Source of the DNA: UBA11524 sp045591175
GTDB lineage: Bacteria > Bacillota > Clostridia > Christensenellales > Aristaeellaceae
Direction: 5' to 3'
Length of the DNA stretch: 64,000 bases
Assembly (NCBI GenBank): GCA_045591175.1
Contig: JAZNSI010000062.1
Location: forward strand, 81,709-145,708
The number at the start of each line of letters is the position of its first letter. Position 1 is the stretch's first letter. Positions 45,057 through 54,801 of the stretch are shown one piece after another. The notes under the pieces were generated by a model. The model worked only from the letters and a program-made list of their open reading frames with translations, had not been told where the DNA came from and did not search any database. The position numbers were made by a program, and so were the translations under genes.

Positions 45057-46103
45057 TTAATACAGCGACGTGTCGGAGGCCTTGCGGGCAATGGTGTTGG
45101 CACTGATGACCAGCAGCATGCTGATGACGTTGTTCATCATTTCCGCCGCGGAGGCAAGGCCCTTCTGACCGCCGATAATGCCCTTGCGCTGGGCGAAGGT
45201 GGAGACCACGTCAGCGGTAACATAGGTGTCGGTGTTGTATAGCAGCAGCACCTTCTCGTAACCGATGTTCAGCAGCGAGCCGATACGGGTGATGAGCATG
45301 ATCACGAGGGTGGACAGGATGCCGGGCAGCACGACGTAGCGCATCTGGGCCATCTTGCCCGCGCCGTCGATCTGGGCGGCTTCATAGCTGGTGGGCGAAA
45401 TGGCGATGATCGCCGCGAAGTACACGATGGAATCGTAGCCCGCGCCCTCCCAGATACCGGAGATCTGGTAGATCGCACGGAAGAAATCCGGGTTATTCAG
45501 CAGGCCGGCCTTGGCAGTCTCGGTGCTGATGAGGCCCAGCGCCTCCAGCGCCTGGCTGATGATGCCGTAGCCCGTGGTCAGCGCGCCCTGCTTGACCAGC
45601 ATCGTCACCAGAGAGGTCATGACGACGGTGGACATGAACTTGGGCAGATAGGTCAGCACCTGGCAGGTGGAGCGCACCACGTTGCTGCGGATCTCGTTGA
45701 AGAACAGCGCCAGGATGACCGGCATCGGGAAGCCGAAGCACAGGCCATAGAAGCTCAGCAGGAAGGTGTTGCGCAGCGCGCGCCAGAAATCCGCCGCATC
45801 AGCGCCGAACAGCAGGCTCTTGAAATAGGAGAAGCCGGAGAAGTACTGATCCGCCACGGGAAGCACCTCATCGGGCACCTTGAAGCAGCCCAGCAGCTCG
45901 TACATGGGCAGATAGCGCCAGAACAGGAACACCAGCAGCATGGGCACCAGCATCAGGTACAGCCGCCAGTCCTTGATGATCGTCAGCGCGATATGGCGCC
46001 AGGCGTGCTTCTCCACATCATCGCGCACTGCCTGCTCCGGGTTTTCGCGGTATACACCGGCCGCCTCATCATAAATGAGGAAATCCGCCGCTTTCGCTGC
46101 CAT
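45057..46103 (-). CDS. sugar ABC permease, LplB/MalF type
   Basis: The 348-residue protein has a long cytoplasmic N terminus, six helices and the EAA-type motif SYEAAQIDGAGKMAQMRYVVLP (about 245-265). Its layout matches LplB permeases. The ATG at 46103 is preferred to one at 46112, because AAGGGGG lies 9-14 bp upstream. It is the first gene of the transporter operon, preceded by a 220-bp leader packed with stem-loops. Confidence 0.9.
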   Translation of the reverse strand: MAAKAADFLIYDEAAGVYRENPEQAVRDDVEKHAWRHIALTIIKDWRLYLMLVPMLLVFLFWRYLPMYELLGCFKVPDEVLPVADQYFSGFSYFKSLLFGADAADFWRALRNTFLLSFYGLCFGFPMPVILALFFNEIRSNVVRSTCQVLTYLPKFMSTVVMTSLVTMLVKQGALTTGYGIISQALEALGLISTETAKAGLLNNPDFFRAIYQISGIWEGAGYDSIVYFAAIIAISPTSYEAAQIDGAGKMAQMRYVVLPGILSTLVIMLITRIGSLLNIGYEKVLLLYNTDTYVTADVVSTFAQRKGIIGGQKGLASAAEMMNNVISMLLVISANTIARKASDTSLY

Positions 46104-46326
46104 GAAAACCAACCCCCTTAACTATCGTTTCGTAAAAATGCTTTGGCATTTTTACGAGGTATTGCACTCCGTCACTGTTCGGATGGCCTTGCCATCCTCA
46201 CGGCCGTTCCTTCGTGTAAGGAATGTTTTCCGCCCAGCGGAAAACGCCCCGCCCCGCCGGGAAACCCGGCGGATACGATTGTAGTCAGAGGGCCAGCGGG
46301 CCCTCCGACACCTCCCGAAGGCGTCG
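46104..46326 (-). other. leader with a run of stem-loops before the sugar operon
   Basis: Stems, in plus-strand order: 46131-46141/46146-46156 (11 bp); 46181-46187/46191-46197 (7 bp); 46205-46212/46218-46225 (8 bp with one wobble); 46225-46233/46237-46245 (9 bp); 46254-46261/46265-46272 (8 bp); 46288-46294/46299-46305 (7 bp); and 46307-46313/46319-46325 (imperfect). They follow each other with few spare bases and lack clear T-runs. Confidence 0.75.
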
Positions 46327-46935
46327 TCACTGCCACAGGTCATTGCCCTGGACAGCCTGTTCTCTTTCTCGTTCCATTTCCTCTGCGACCCGCCTGAGGT
46401 AATGCTTCTGCTCCTCCAGCATGCCGTCCAGCTTGCGCATGATCCACACCAGCAGCGCGCTGAACACAGCGGAGAGGACGTCCGTGGTGATGAAGCCCAG
46501 GCACACCGCCAGAGGATTCCCCATCACCAGGGCGATCAGCGCCCGGCCCAGCTGCATCATCAGGGCTGTCAAAAACCCGTAAAGCAGGGAAAGAAGCACC
46601 TGATCGTGTAAACGCTTCCAACCAAAGCGATAAAGAAACTGTGTCAGCGCAAGCGCAGCAAGATTGCCAACACAGTAAATGACATATTGAGGAAGCGATG
46701 CGCCTGAGGCCAGGCAGAAGCACAATGCTCCAAAGAAGGCAGGAATCGCAGCAAAACCGCCCCAGCGGACCATGACGATGGCCGTCACCGCAGGCACGAG
46801 GGAGAGCGTGTAGGGCTCTGCCGGGAACCAGCGGGTCGCGCCCAGCGTGATGAGCACTTCGCCCACACACACCAGCACGGTGAACATCAAAACATCCATC
46901 GCCCGGTACTGCCGGAACGTGATCTGATGCTTCAT
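46327..46935 (-). CDS. predicted multi-pass membrane protein (ECF S-component-like)
   Basis: The 202-residue protein has five or six hydrophobic helices, an N terminus MKHQITFRQYRAMDV and a charged C-terminal tail. The size and helix pattern resemble substrate-binding S components of energy-coupling-factor importers, but I cannot name a family. GGGAGGAAAAAAC precedes the ATG at 46935. It lies upstream of the sugar operon on the same strand and diverges from lysA, so it may be read through into that operon. Confidence 0.65.
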   Translation of the reverse strand: MKHQITFRQYRAMDVLMFTVLVCVGEVLITLGATRWFPAEPYTLSLVPAVTAIVMVRWGGFAAIPAFFGALCFCLASGASLPQYVIYCVGNLAALALTQFLYRFGWKRLHDQVLLSLLYGFLTALMMQLGRALIALVMGNPLAVCLGFITTDVLSAVFSALLVWIMRKLDGMLEEQKHYLRRVAEEMEREREQAVQGNDLWQ

Positions 46936-47310
46936 GTTTTTTCCTCCCGGAGAAACATCCTGACTCACAGCCTGACAGCTTTGTTTGCAATTCTTACATG
47001 GTGTACCCGGAAAGGTACAATCCGAGCAATATTCAACCTCATTTTACATGCATCCGCCCGCCGCGTACATACTTTATTCAAATCAGTTTATGGACATTTT
47101 CGACTTTTCCCCTTCATTTTGCGGAAAAAACACTTTAAATCCAATCCCCTGTCGTGAAAACGCTTACTTGACCATATCTGCCATCCCCAGAGAGCGGCTG
47201 ACAGCCTCCTGTTCTCCCACGAACCGGAAAACACCGGAAAGACTTGCAATCCCTGCGCCGATATGCTATCCTTGCAGGGTATTCAATTTTGTGACACGGA
47301 GTGATCCCAC
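46936..47310. other. intergenic region between membrane gene and lysA
   Basis: The 375 bp between these divergent genes contain no convincing gene. The lysA promoter lies near the right end. The left part, AT-rich around 47040-47150, probably holds promoter elements for the minus-strand gene, but no clear match is visible. Confidence 0.5.
47244..47272 (+). promoter_or_regulatory. candidate lysA promoter
   Basis: TTGCAA (47244-47249) and TATCCT (47267-47272) are 17 bp apart, with GGAG before the start at 47311. Confidence 0.5.
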
Positions 47311-48573
47311 ATGCCGAATTTCTCCCTTTCCGACAGCATTTTCGAGGCGGCGGCGAACAAATTCCCGACGCCCTTCCACCTTTATGATGAAGCCGGTCTG
47401 CGTCAGAACGCCCGCGACCTGAACGCAGCCTTTTCCTGGTGCAAGGATTTCAAGGAGTACTTCGCCGTGAAGGCCCTGCCCAACCCGGCCATCCTGCGCA
47501 TCCTCAAGGAGGAGAGCTGCGGCGTGGACTGCTCCTCCGAAACCGAGCTGATGCTGGCCCGCGCCTGCGGCTTCCAGGGCGAGGAGATCATGTTCTCCGC
47601 CAACGCCATGCCCTACCATGAGTTCACCATGGCCCGGGGGATGGGCGCCTTCGTCAACCTGGACGACATCACCCACATCGGCGTGCTGGAAGAGAACGGC
47701 GGCATCCCGGAGACCATCTGCTGCCGCTACAACCCCGGCGGAGACTTCCGCATCGGCACGGCCATCATGGGCAACCCCGGCGACGCCAAGTACGGCTTCA
47801 CCTACGCCCAGCTGCAGGAGGGCCTGCGCATCCTCAAAGCGAAGGGCGCCAAGCGGTTCGGCCTGCACTCCTTCCTGTCCTCCAACAACACCGATACGGC
47901 TTACTACCCCACCCTCGCCAAGCTGCTGTTCAAGGCGGGCCGCGATCTGGCGGAGGAAACCGGCCTCGAATTGGCGTTCATCAACCTCTCCGGCGGCGTG
48001 GGCATCCCCTACCGTCCCGACGCGCAGAAAACCGACATCTTCGCCGTGGGCGAGGGCGTTCGCAAAGCGTATGAGGAGATCTTCCCCGAGGGCGGCGTAG
48101 CCATCAAGACCGAGCTGGGCCGCTGGATGACCGGCCCCATCGGCTGGCTCGTCACCCGCGCCATCCACAAGAAGGACACCTACAAGCACTACATCGGCGT
48201 GGACGCCTGCTGCGCCAACCTGATGCGCCCCGCCATGTATGGCGCGTACCACCACATCACCGTCTGCGGCAAGGAGAACCTGCCCCACGACCACCTCTAC
48301 GACGTGGTGGGCTGCCTGTGCGAGAACAATGACAAGTTCGCCATTGACCGCATGCTGCCCGAGATCGTGAACGGCGACCTGATCGTCATCCACGACAGCG
48401 GCGCCCACGGTCACGCGATGGGCTACAACTACAATGGCCGCCTTCGCTCCGCGGAGGTGCTGCATCAGGCCGACGGCAGCTTCCGGCTCATCCGCCGCGC
48501 CGAGACCGCCCAGGACTACTTCGCCACGCTGGATATCGACGTGGGCGCGAATGACCTGGGGCTGAGCAAGTAA
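47311..48573 (+). CDS. lysA: diaminopimelate decarboxylase family protein
   Basis: The 420-residue PLP enzyme of the group IV decarboxylase fold has the PLP lysine K54 in YFAVKALPNP, the GVDCSSETEL segment, a glycine-rich phosphate-binding FINLSGGVGIPY, and DSGAHGHAMGYNYN near the C terminus. It most likely makes lysine from meso-diaminopimelate, though related enzymes use other amino acids. The active-site cysteine region VGCLCENNDKF is present. ACGGAGTGA precedes the ATG, and a strong terminator follows. Confidence 0.9.
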   Translation: MPNFSLSDSIFEAAANKFPTPFHLYDEAGLRQNARDLNAAFSWCKDFKEYFAVKALPNPAILRILKEESCGVDCSSETELMLARACGFQGEEIMFSANAMPYHEFTMARGMGAFVNLDDITHIGVLEENGGIPETICCRYNPGGDFRIGTAIMGNPGDAKYGFTYAQLQEGLRILKAKGAKRFGLHSFLSSNNTDTAYYPTLAKLLFKAGRDLAEETGLELAFINLSGGVGIPYRPDAQKTDIFAVGEGVRKAYEEIFPEGGVAIKTELGRWMTGPIGWLVTRAIHKKDTYKHYIGVDACCANLMRPAMYGAYHHITVCGKENLPHDHLYDVVGCLCENNDKFAIDRMLPEIVNGDLIVIHDSGAHGHAMGYNYNGRLRSAEVLHQADGSFRLIRRAETAQDYFATLDIDVGANDLGLSK

Positions 48574-48579
48574 CGCATA

Positions 48580-48612
48580 GAAACGTCCGGTCATGGCACC
48601 GGACGTTTTTTT
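48580..48612 (+). terminator. lysA terminator
   Basis: AACGTCCGGT pairs perfectly with ACCGGACGTT around CATGGC, followed by a T-run. Confidence 0.9.
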
Positions 48613-48622
48613 CACAAAACGC

Positions 48623-48651
48623 TTGACAGTTCGGCTTTTCCGTGCTATGAT
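48623..48651 (+). promoter_or_regulatory. consensus promoter of the leader peptide/methyltransferase unit
   Basis: A perfect TTGACA (48623-48628) and TATGAT (48646-48651) with 17-bp spacing, the best promoter in the window, 31 bp before the leader peptide start. Confidence 0.8.
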
Positions 48652-48681
48652 GGCTCCATTCTTTTCAAAGGAGGTATCCTT

Positions 48682-48783
48682 ATGAAGGCTTACGCTTTTG
48701 CCGTCAACAATAACGTGCAGCGTGCTGTCGTCGTCAATTGGCGATGTGGCAGGCTTTCATTGCGGTACCCTTCTTTGGGGTAA
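48682..48783 (+). CDS. 33-residue leader peptide upstream of a methyltransferase
   Basis: Behind AAAGGAGGTATCC is an open frame of 33 codons beginning MKAYAFAVNNNVQRAVVVN and continuing WRCGRLSLRYPSLG. The strong promoter and ribosome binding site, followed by competing stems and a T-tailed hairpin before the methyltransferase start, fit a regulatory leader peptide. Its basic RCGRLSLRY part could stall ribosomes, as in leaders of antibiotic-resistance genes, but no arrest motif I know is matched. It could instead be a small functional peptide. Confidence 0.6.
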   Translation: MKAYAFAVNNNVQRAVVVNWRCGRLSLRYPSLG

Positions 48784-48785
48784 TC

Positions 48786-48852
48786 TCCGCAGCAGCGCGG
48801 AGCAGAAGCAGTGCAGGCTTGCCATTCGAGGCATGATCTGCACTGCTTTTTT
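48786..48852 (+). promoter_or_regulatory. attenuator-like terminator before the methyltransferase
   Basis: CTCCGC can pair with GCGGAG near 48786-48803. A 10-bp perfect stem (48807-48816 with 48838-48847) with a 21-nt loop ends in a T-run (48846-48852). The methyltransferase start lies 40 bp later, so the terminator must be bypassed for expression. Confidence 0.65.
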
Positions 48853-48892
48853 CTATTTCGATCATCACCATTTGACAAAGGAGGACACGACC

Positions 48893-49696
48893 ATGAGCGA
48901 GAACCTGAATCCCACCCCCTACCTGCAGGCCTACTACGAGACCCACGACGAAGACGGACGCCTGCTCAGCCGCACCGGGCAGATCGAATTCCTGACCACC
49001 ATGCGCTACATTGAGAAATACTTGAAGCCCGGCATGCGCATCCTGGAGATCGGCGCGGCCACGGGACGCTACAGCCACACCCTGGCCCGCATGGGCTACC
49101 GGGTGGACGCCATCGAGCTGCTGGAGCATAATATCTCCATCTTCCGTGAGAACACCCAGCCCGGCGAGAACATCACCATCACCCAGGGCAACGCCATTGA
49201 TCTGTCCGTCTTCCCGTTGGATACCTACGACATGACCCTGCTGCTGGGCCCCATGTACCACCTCTTCAGCACGGAGGAGCAGCATCAGGCCCTCGCCGAA
49301 GCCCTCCGGGTGACCAAGCCCGGCGGACTGCTCTTCACCGCCTACTGCAACAACGAGGCCACCATCTACAATTTCTGCTTCATGCGGGGGTACTTGATGG
49401 ATCCCCACTTCTTCCCGCTGATCGACAAGGAGACCTTCAAGTGCACCTCCAACCCGGAGGATCGCTTCGTGCTGCATCGCCCGGAGGAGATCGACGCGCT
49501 GATGGCGGATCTGCCTGCCGAGCGCCTCCACTTCATCGGCACCGACATGATGACCCATTACATCACGAACACCATTGAGGAAATGAGCGAGGAGATATAC
49601 CAGTACTACCTCCAGTACCATTTCCTGATCTGCGAGCGGCCGGACATGACCGGCATCACCAACCACTACCTGGACATCTGCCGTAAGCGGGCGTAA
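48893..49696 (+). CDS. class I SAM-dependent methyltransferase under attenuator control
   Basis: The 267-residue protein has a Rossmann methyltransferase core: motif I ILEIGAATGRYSHTLAR (about residues 48-64), acidic motif II VDAIELLEHN, a YDMTLLLGPMYHL motif IV, and LRVTKPGGLLFTAY. The C-terminal 80 residues are variable and may bind substrate. AAGGAGG precedes the ATG at 48893; longer in-frame starts would cross the terminator hairpin. Substrate is unknown; leader-peptide control is most often seen for resistance methylases acting on ribosomes, but this protein lacks an Erm-like motif. Confidence 0.88.
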   Translation: MSENLNPTPYLQAYYETHDEDGRLLSRTGQIEFLTTMRYIEKYLKPGMRILEIGAATGRYSHTLARMGYRVDAIELLEHNISIFRENTQPGENITITQGNAIDLSVFPLDTYDMTLLLGPMYHLFSTEEQHQALAEALRVTKPGGLLFTAYCNNEATIYNFCFMRGYLMDPHFFPLIDKETFKCTSNPEDRFVLHRPEEIDALMADLPAERLHFIGTDMMTHYITNTIEEMSEEIYQYYLQYHFLICERPDMTGITNHYLDICRKRA

Positions 49697-49767
49697 ATCC
49701 GCCGTACCCTTTGACGGCGCGGCTCCCCTGTGATATGATGAAGGCATCCCCTTCACTGGAGGTTGTT

Positions 49768-50586
49768 ATGCAGTTTCTCTACCATGACCACGACCTTGCC
49801 GTCGTCCTCAAGCCCGTGGGGCTGGACTCGGAATCCGCCGTGCCTGCCGCCATCGTCGCTGAGCTGGGCGGCGAGTGCTACACGGTGCACCGCCTCGACC
49901 TGAACGTGGGCGGCGTGATGGTCTATGCCCGGTCGAAATCCGCCGCAGCGGCGCTGTCCCGCGCGATTCAGGAAGGTACCGTTGTCAAGGAGTACGTCGC
50001 CCTCGTCCACGGCACGGTGGATGCGGAAGGAGACTGGACCGATCTGCTGCTCAAGGATGCGCGGAAGAACAAGGTTTTCGTGGTGGACCGCATGCGCAAG
50101 AGCGTGAAGGACGCCCGCCTCACCTTCACCCGGCTGGAGGAGGGCGACCCGAGCCTGGTGCGAATCCGCCTGTACACGGGCCGCAGCCATCAAATCCGGG
50201 TGCAGTTCGCCAGCCGGAAGCATCCGCTGTTGGGCGACCACAAGTACGGCGCGCGGGACGAACACAAGTCTCCCATGCTGTACTCCTGCTGTCTGACCTT
50301 CCCGTGGAAGGGCCGCGAGCTGTGCTTCGAGCATCTGCCGGAATGGGCCATGCTGCCCACCGAACGGCTGGAACACATCGCCGCGATGGAAGAAATCTTC
50401 GCCCGCGCCTGTACCCATCCCACGGCGGAGGGCATGCGTGTCCTCACTGCCTACATGGACTCCGGTGACTGGCTGCGCGACTACACCGCCGATGAGCAGG
50501 GCCGCATCCCGAAGGACATGAAGCGCGGCGTGCTCAGCCAGGACGGCCTGTACAACCTTGTGACCGACTGGGAGGCGTCCAAATGA
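49768..50586 (+). CDS. RluA-type pseudouridine synthase fused to a DUF4298-like tail
   Basis: The first 210 residues form a pseudouridine synthase: VHRLDLNVGG with the catalytic aspartate (HRLD motif), an LYTGRSHQIRVQ segment and the LLGDHKYGA motif. From about residue 215 a helical tail with an AYMDSGDWLRDY and LKRGVLSQDGLYN-like pattern (KRGVLSQDGLYNL) matches DUF4298. No S4 domain is present. ATG at 49768 follows GGAGG. It overlaps the next gene by 4 bp. The target RNA is unknown, and the fusion is unusual. Confidence 0.82.
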   Translation: MQFLYHDHDLAVVLKPVGLDSESAVPAAIVAELGGECYTVHRLDLNVGGVMVYARSKSAAAALSRAIQEGTVVKEYVALVHGTVDAEGDWTDLLLKDARKNKVFVVDRMRKSVKDARLTFTRLEEGDPSLVRIRLYTGRSHQIRVQFASRKHPLLGDHKYGARDEHKSPMLYSCCLTFPWKGRELCFEHLPEWAMLPTERLEHIAAMEEIFARACTHPTAEGMRVLTAYMDSGDWLRDYTADEQGRIPKDMKRGVLSQDGLYNLVTDWEASK

Positions 50587-51560
50587 AGCATGTGATTCAC
50601 ATTTTCGGTGCGTCCGGCTCCGGTACGACCACGCTGGGCCGGGCGCTGGCTGCCGACATGGGCCTTGTCCATATGGACACCGACGACTATTACTGGCTGC
50701 CCACCGACCCCAAATTCACCACCAAGCGCCCCATCGAAGAACGTCTCCGCCTGATGAACGCTGACATCGACGCAGCGAAGAAGGGCGTAGTCATTTCCGG
50801 TTCACTGACCGGCTGGGGCGATCCTTTGATCCCGCAATTTACCCATGTAGTGCGCCTGACCACCCCGACAGAGGTGCGCATTGAGCGCCTGCGTCAGCGG
50901 GAGTACGCCTATTTCGGCGAGCGCATCCACGAGGGCGGCGACATGTACACGAACCACCTTACCTTCCTGGACTGGGCCGCCCAGTACGATACCGGCGACG
51001 TCACCATGCGCAGCAAGGCCTGCCACGACCAGTGGATGCAGCAGCTGCTCTGCCCGCAAGTCATTGCTCCCGGCGACATGCCGCTGGACGAACTCACCCG
51101 CTGTATGAAACAAGCGATTCTCGGCATCCGCCCCATGACCATCGCCGATTACGATCAGCTCCACGCCCTGTGGCTCGCGACCCCCGGCATGGGCCTCAAC
51201 GATCTGGACGACAGCCGCGAAGGCATCGCCAGGTTCATCGCCCGCAACCCGCATACCAGCTTTGTCGCCGAGCAGGATGATCGGCTCATCGGCGCGATCA
51301 TGTGCGGCCACGACGGGCGTCGGGGCTACATCTACCACACCTGCGTCCGGGCAGACAGGCAGGGCGAAGGCATCGGCCGCGCGCTGGTGGAAGCCGCGCT
51401 GGACGCACTGAAGGCCGAGGGCATCCACAAGGTCGCGCTGGTCGTCTTTGACCGGAACGAAAAGGGCAACGCCTTCTGGGAGAAGATGGGCTTCACCGTC
51501 CGGGAGGATCTCGTCTACCGCAACAGGGCGCTGACAGAGCTGGTACGCATTGATACCTGA
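50583..51560 (+). CDS. P-loop kinase fused to a GNAT acetyltransferase
   Basis: Residues 1-180 are an adenylate-kinase-like P-loop domain (Walker A GASGSGTTT, DTDDYYW, VVISGSLTGWGDP). Residues 183-325 are a GNAT domain (IRPMTIADYDQL, acetyl-CoA loop RADRQGEGIGRALVEAAL, and NAFWEKMGF). Both halves look complete, so the protein could phosphorylate and acetylate related substrates, although nothing shows which. The ATG overlaps the pseudouridine synthase stop (ATGA). A terminator follows at 51626. Confidence 0.82.
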   Translation: MKHVIHIFGASGSGTTTLGRALAADMGLVHMDTDDYYWLPTDPKFTTKRPIEERLRLMNADIDAAKKGVVISGSLTGWGDPLIPQFTHVVRLTTPTEVRIERLRQREYAYFGERIHEGGDMYTNHLTFLDWAAQYDTGDVTMRSKACHDQWMQQLLCPQVIAPGDMPLDELTRCMKQAILGIRPMTIADYDQLHALWLATPGMGLNDLDDSREGIARFIARNPHTSFVAEQDDRLIGAIMCGHDGRRGYIYHTCVRADRQGEGIGRALVEAALDALKAEGIHKVALVVFDRNEKGNAFWEKMGFTVREDLVYRNRALTELVRIDT

Positions 51561-51625
51561 ACAACGCAGAAAGCAGTTGCCCTTTTGCCAAATATGTGAT
51601 ATGATATAAGTCAGTCTATTCGCGA

Positions 51626-51643
51626 GGGTCTTCGACCCTTTTT
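51626..51643 (+). terminator. terminator before asnS
   Basis: GGGTC and GACCC around TTC are followed by TTTTT. Confidence 0.75.
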
Positions 51644-51680
51644 CAAAAAAGTGTCATCCCTCGATTGGAGGTATATTCCC

Positions 51681-53066
<1,386 letters not shown>

Positions 53067-53126
53067 AATCCAACGCACGCATGATGCTTCTATCGTGCGT
53101 GCGTTTTCTCTATTATGGAGGCCCCT

Positions 53127-53729
53127 ATGCAAGACAAACTTCCCCTTTGGCGGCGGATCGTCAAAGCCGTCATCGCCGCGCTGCTGACCATCGTGCTGCT
53201 GGCCGCATTCTACATTGCGGTCATCATGGGCAACCCGCAGGAGGAGGAATCCTCCGCCATCACGGCGAAGATGGATCAGCCGCTGCTGACGGCGATGTCC
53301 TCGCCCGTGCTGATCCGCGAACAGGGCCAGCTGGGCGCGCTGCTGGATGCATTCCCCGCGCCGGTCATGGCCGCGATGAATTCCCCCGCCCTGACCTTCG
53401 TGCAGGGCCTGTGCGAGGACGTGCCCTTCGAGGGAGGTCTGGGCCGCCGCGTGACGCTCACCTACCGGACCGCGGCAGGCGCATCCGTCACCGTGACGAG
53501 CCTCTACCCTGCCCGCGCGCTGGCGCTGATCGACAAGGCGGACTACACCATTTCCGGCACGACGGGCCTGCCGCTGGCCGGTCTGCGCTCCGTGCGCATG
53601 GAGAACGCCGCGTCCGTCCGCATGCACGCCCAGGGCGCCGACGCCCTCTATGTGGTCACGCTGCCGCCCCTCGCCGCGACGGAGCTGCGCGCGCTGACCT
53701 CCACCCTCCAGCTGTACCAAGGAGATTGA
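53127..53729 (+). CDS. membrane-anchored protein of unknown function
   Basis: The 200-residue protein has a basic N terminus and one transmembrane helix (about residues 13-35, AVIAALLTIVLLAAFYIAVIMG), then an extracytoplasmic domain with no family I recognise. The ATG at 53127 is chosen because GGAGG lies 8 bp upstream, ruling out the in-frame ATG at 53115. The next gene follows after 1 bp. No function can be assigned. Confidence 0.7.
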   Translation: MQDKLPLWRRIVKAVIAALLTIVLLAAFYIAVIMGNPQEEESSAITAKMDQPLLTAMSSPVLIREQGQLGALLDAFPAPVMAAMNSPALTFVQGLCEDVPFEGGLGRRVTLTYRTAAGASVTVTSLYPARALALIDKADYTISGTTGLPLAGLRSVRMENAASVRMHAQGADALYVVTLPPLAATELRALTSTLQLYQGD

Positions 53730-53730
53730 T

Positions 53731-54756
53731 ATGGACTTCACCACCTACTTGCGGGAGCAGCTGCGCCTGCACCCCGCCATACAGCCTCAGGACGTGATCA
53801 AGCTGTGCTACCAGGCCGCCCGCGGCGCGGAGCATCTGCTGGCCGACACGACCCGCGCCCGCGCCTATTTTGATCAGGAGTACGCCGCCACCCCGGCTGA
53901 TGCTGCCCTTCCCCTGTTTGAGCCCATTTCGGAGAACGTCGCCCGGGTGAATCTCGCCGCATGGAAAGCAGCGAACCTCCCGGCGGAGTGGCTGTTCCGC
54001 ATGTTCGTGCACACGGCGAGCGTCCCCATGGGCGGGCCGGAGCTGCTGGCGCAGTATATCGCGGAGGCGTCTGCCGTTGTCGGCGACCTGCCCGGCTGGG
54101 AGGAAGCCCTCGCCGAGTGGCAAGCCGCCGGCATGCCTGCCGTCCACCACTCGGAGGACTACCGCGCTGGGGAACGCCCCGCCTACCGCATCGTCAATGC
54201 ACGGTTCATGTGCATCCTGCCTCTGATCGAGCATCTGCACCGCTCCCCTGATGTGCGCGTCATCGCCATTGACGGCCGCGCGGCCTCCGGCAAGACCACC
54301 AAGGCCGGGCTGCTCAGCGCGATGCTGGACGCGCCTGTCATCCACATGGACGACTTCTTCCTGCCGCCCGCCCTCCGAACGCAGGAGCGTCTCGCCCAGC
54401 CCGGCGGCAACGTGCATTACGAGCGTTTCGCTGAGGAAGTCTCACCCGCCCTGCGCAGCGGAGATGCCTTCTCCTATCGCATTTTTGACTGCGGGCAGAT
54501 GGATTTCGCCGGCGAGCGCACTATCCCTGCTGCGCCCATCCGCATCGTGGAGGGCAGCTACGCCCATCACCCGACGCTGGGCGATTACGCCGACCTGCGG
54601 GTCTTCACCAGCGTGGACGAAGGGGAGCAGATGGCCCGCATCCTCCGCCGCAACGGCGAAAGGATGGCGGAGATGTTCCGCACGCGGTGGATCCCCATGG
54701 AGGAGGCCTATTTCAGCGCTTTTGGCATCCGCGAACAGGCGGATATTGTGCTGTAA
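53731..54756 (+). CDS. uridine kinase-like P-loop protein with N-terminal domain
   Basis: The C-terminal half (about residues 173-341) is a uridine/nucleoside kinase-like domain: VIAIDGRAASGKTTKA Walker A, HMDDFFLPP, an ERFAEEV segment and the IVEGSYAHHP strand. The N-terminal 170 residues are helical and probably a separate domain; the family is annotated only as nucleoside kinase-like. AAGGAGA precedes the ATG. The real substrate is unknown. A convergent hairpin follows. Confidence 0.8.
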   Translation: MDFTTYLREQLRLHPAIQPQDVIKLCYQAARGAEHLLADTTRARAYFDQEYAATPADAALPLFEPISENVARVNLAAWKAANLPAEWLFRMFVHTASVPMGGPELLAQYIAEASAVVGDLPGWEEALAEWQAAGMPAVHHSEDYRAGERPAYRIVNARFMCILPLIEHLHRSPDVRVIAIDGRAASGKTTKAGLLSAMLDAPVIHMDDFFLPPALRTQERLAQPGGNVHYERFAEEVSPALRSGDAFSYRIFDCGQMDFAGERTIPAAPIRIVEGSYAHHPTLGDYADLRVFTSVDEGEQMARILRRNGERMAEMFRTRWIPMEEAYFSAFGIREQADIVL

Positions 54757-54766
54757 CCATGCAAAA

Positions 54767-54797
54767 AGCCATCACAGCATTACACTGCGGTGGCTTC
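54767..54797. terminator. bidirectional hairpin between convergent genes
   Basis: AAGCCA and CAG pair with CTG and TGGCTT through a stem with internal mismatches; A and T tracts lie nearby. Confidence 0.55.
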
Positions 54798-54801
54798 GCG
54801 A

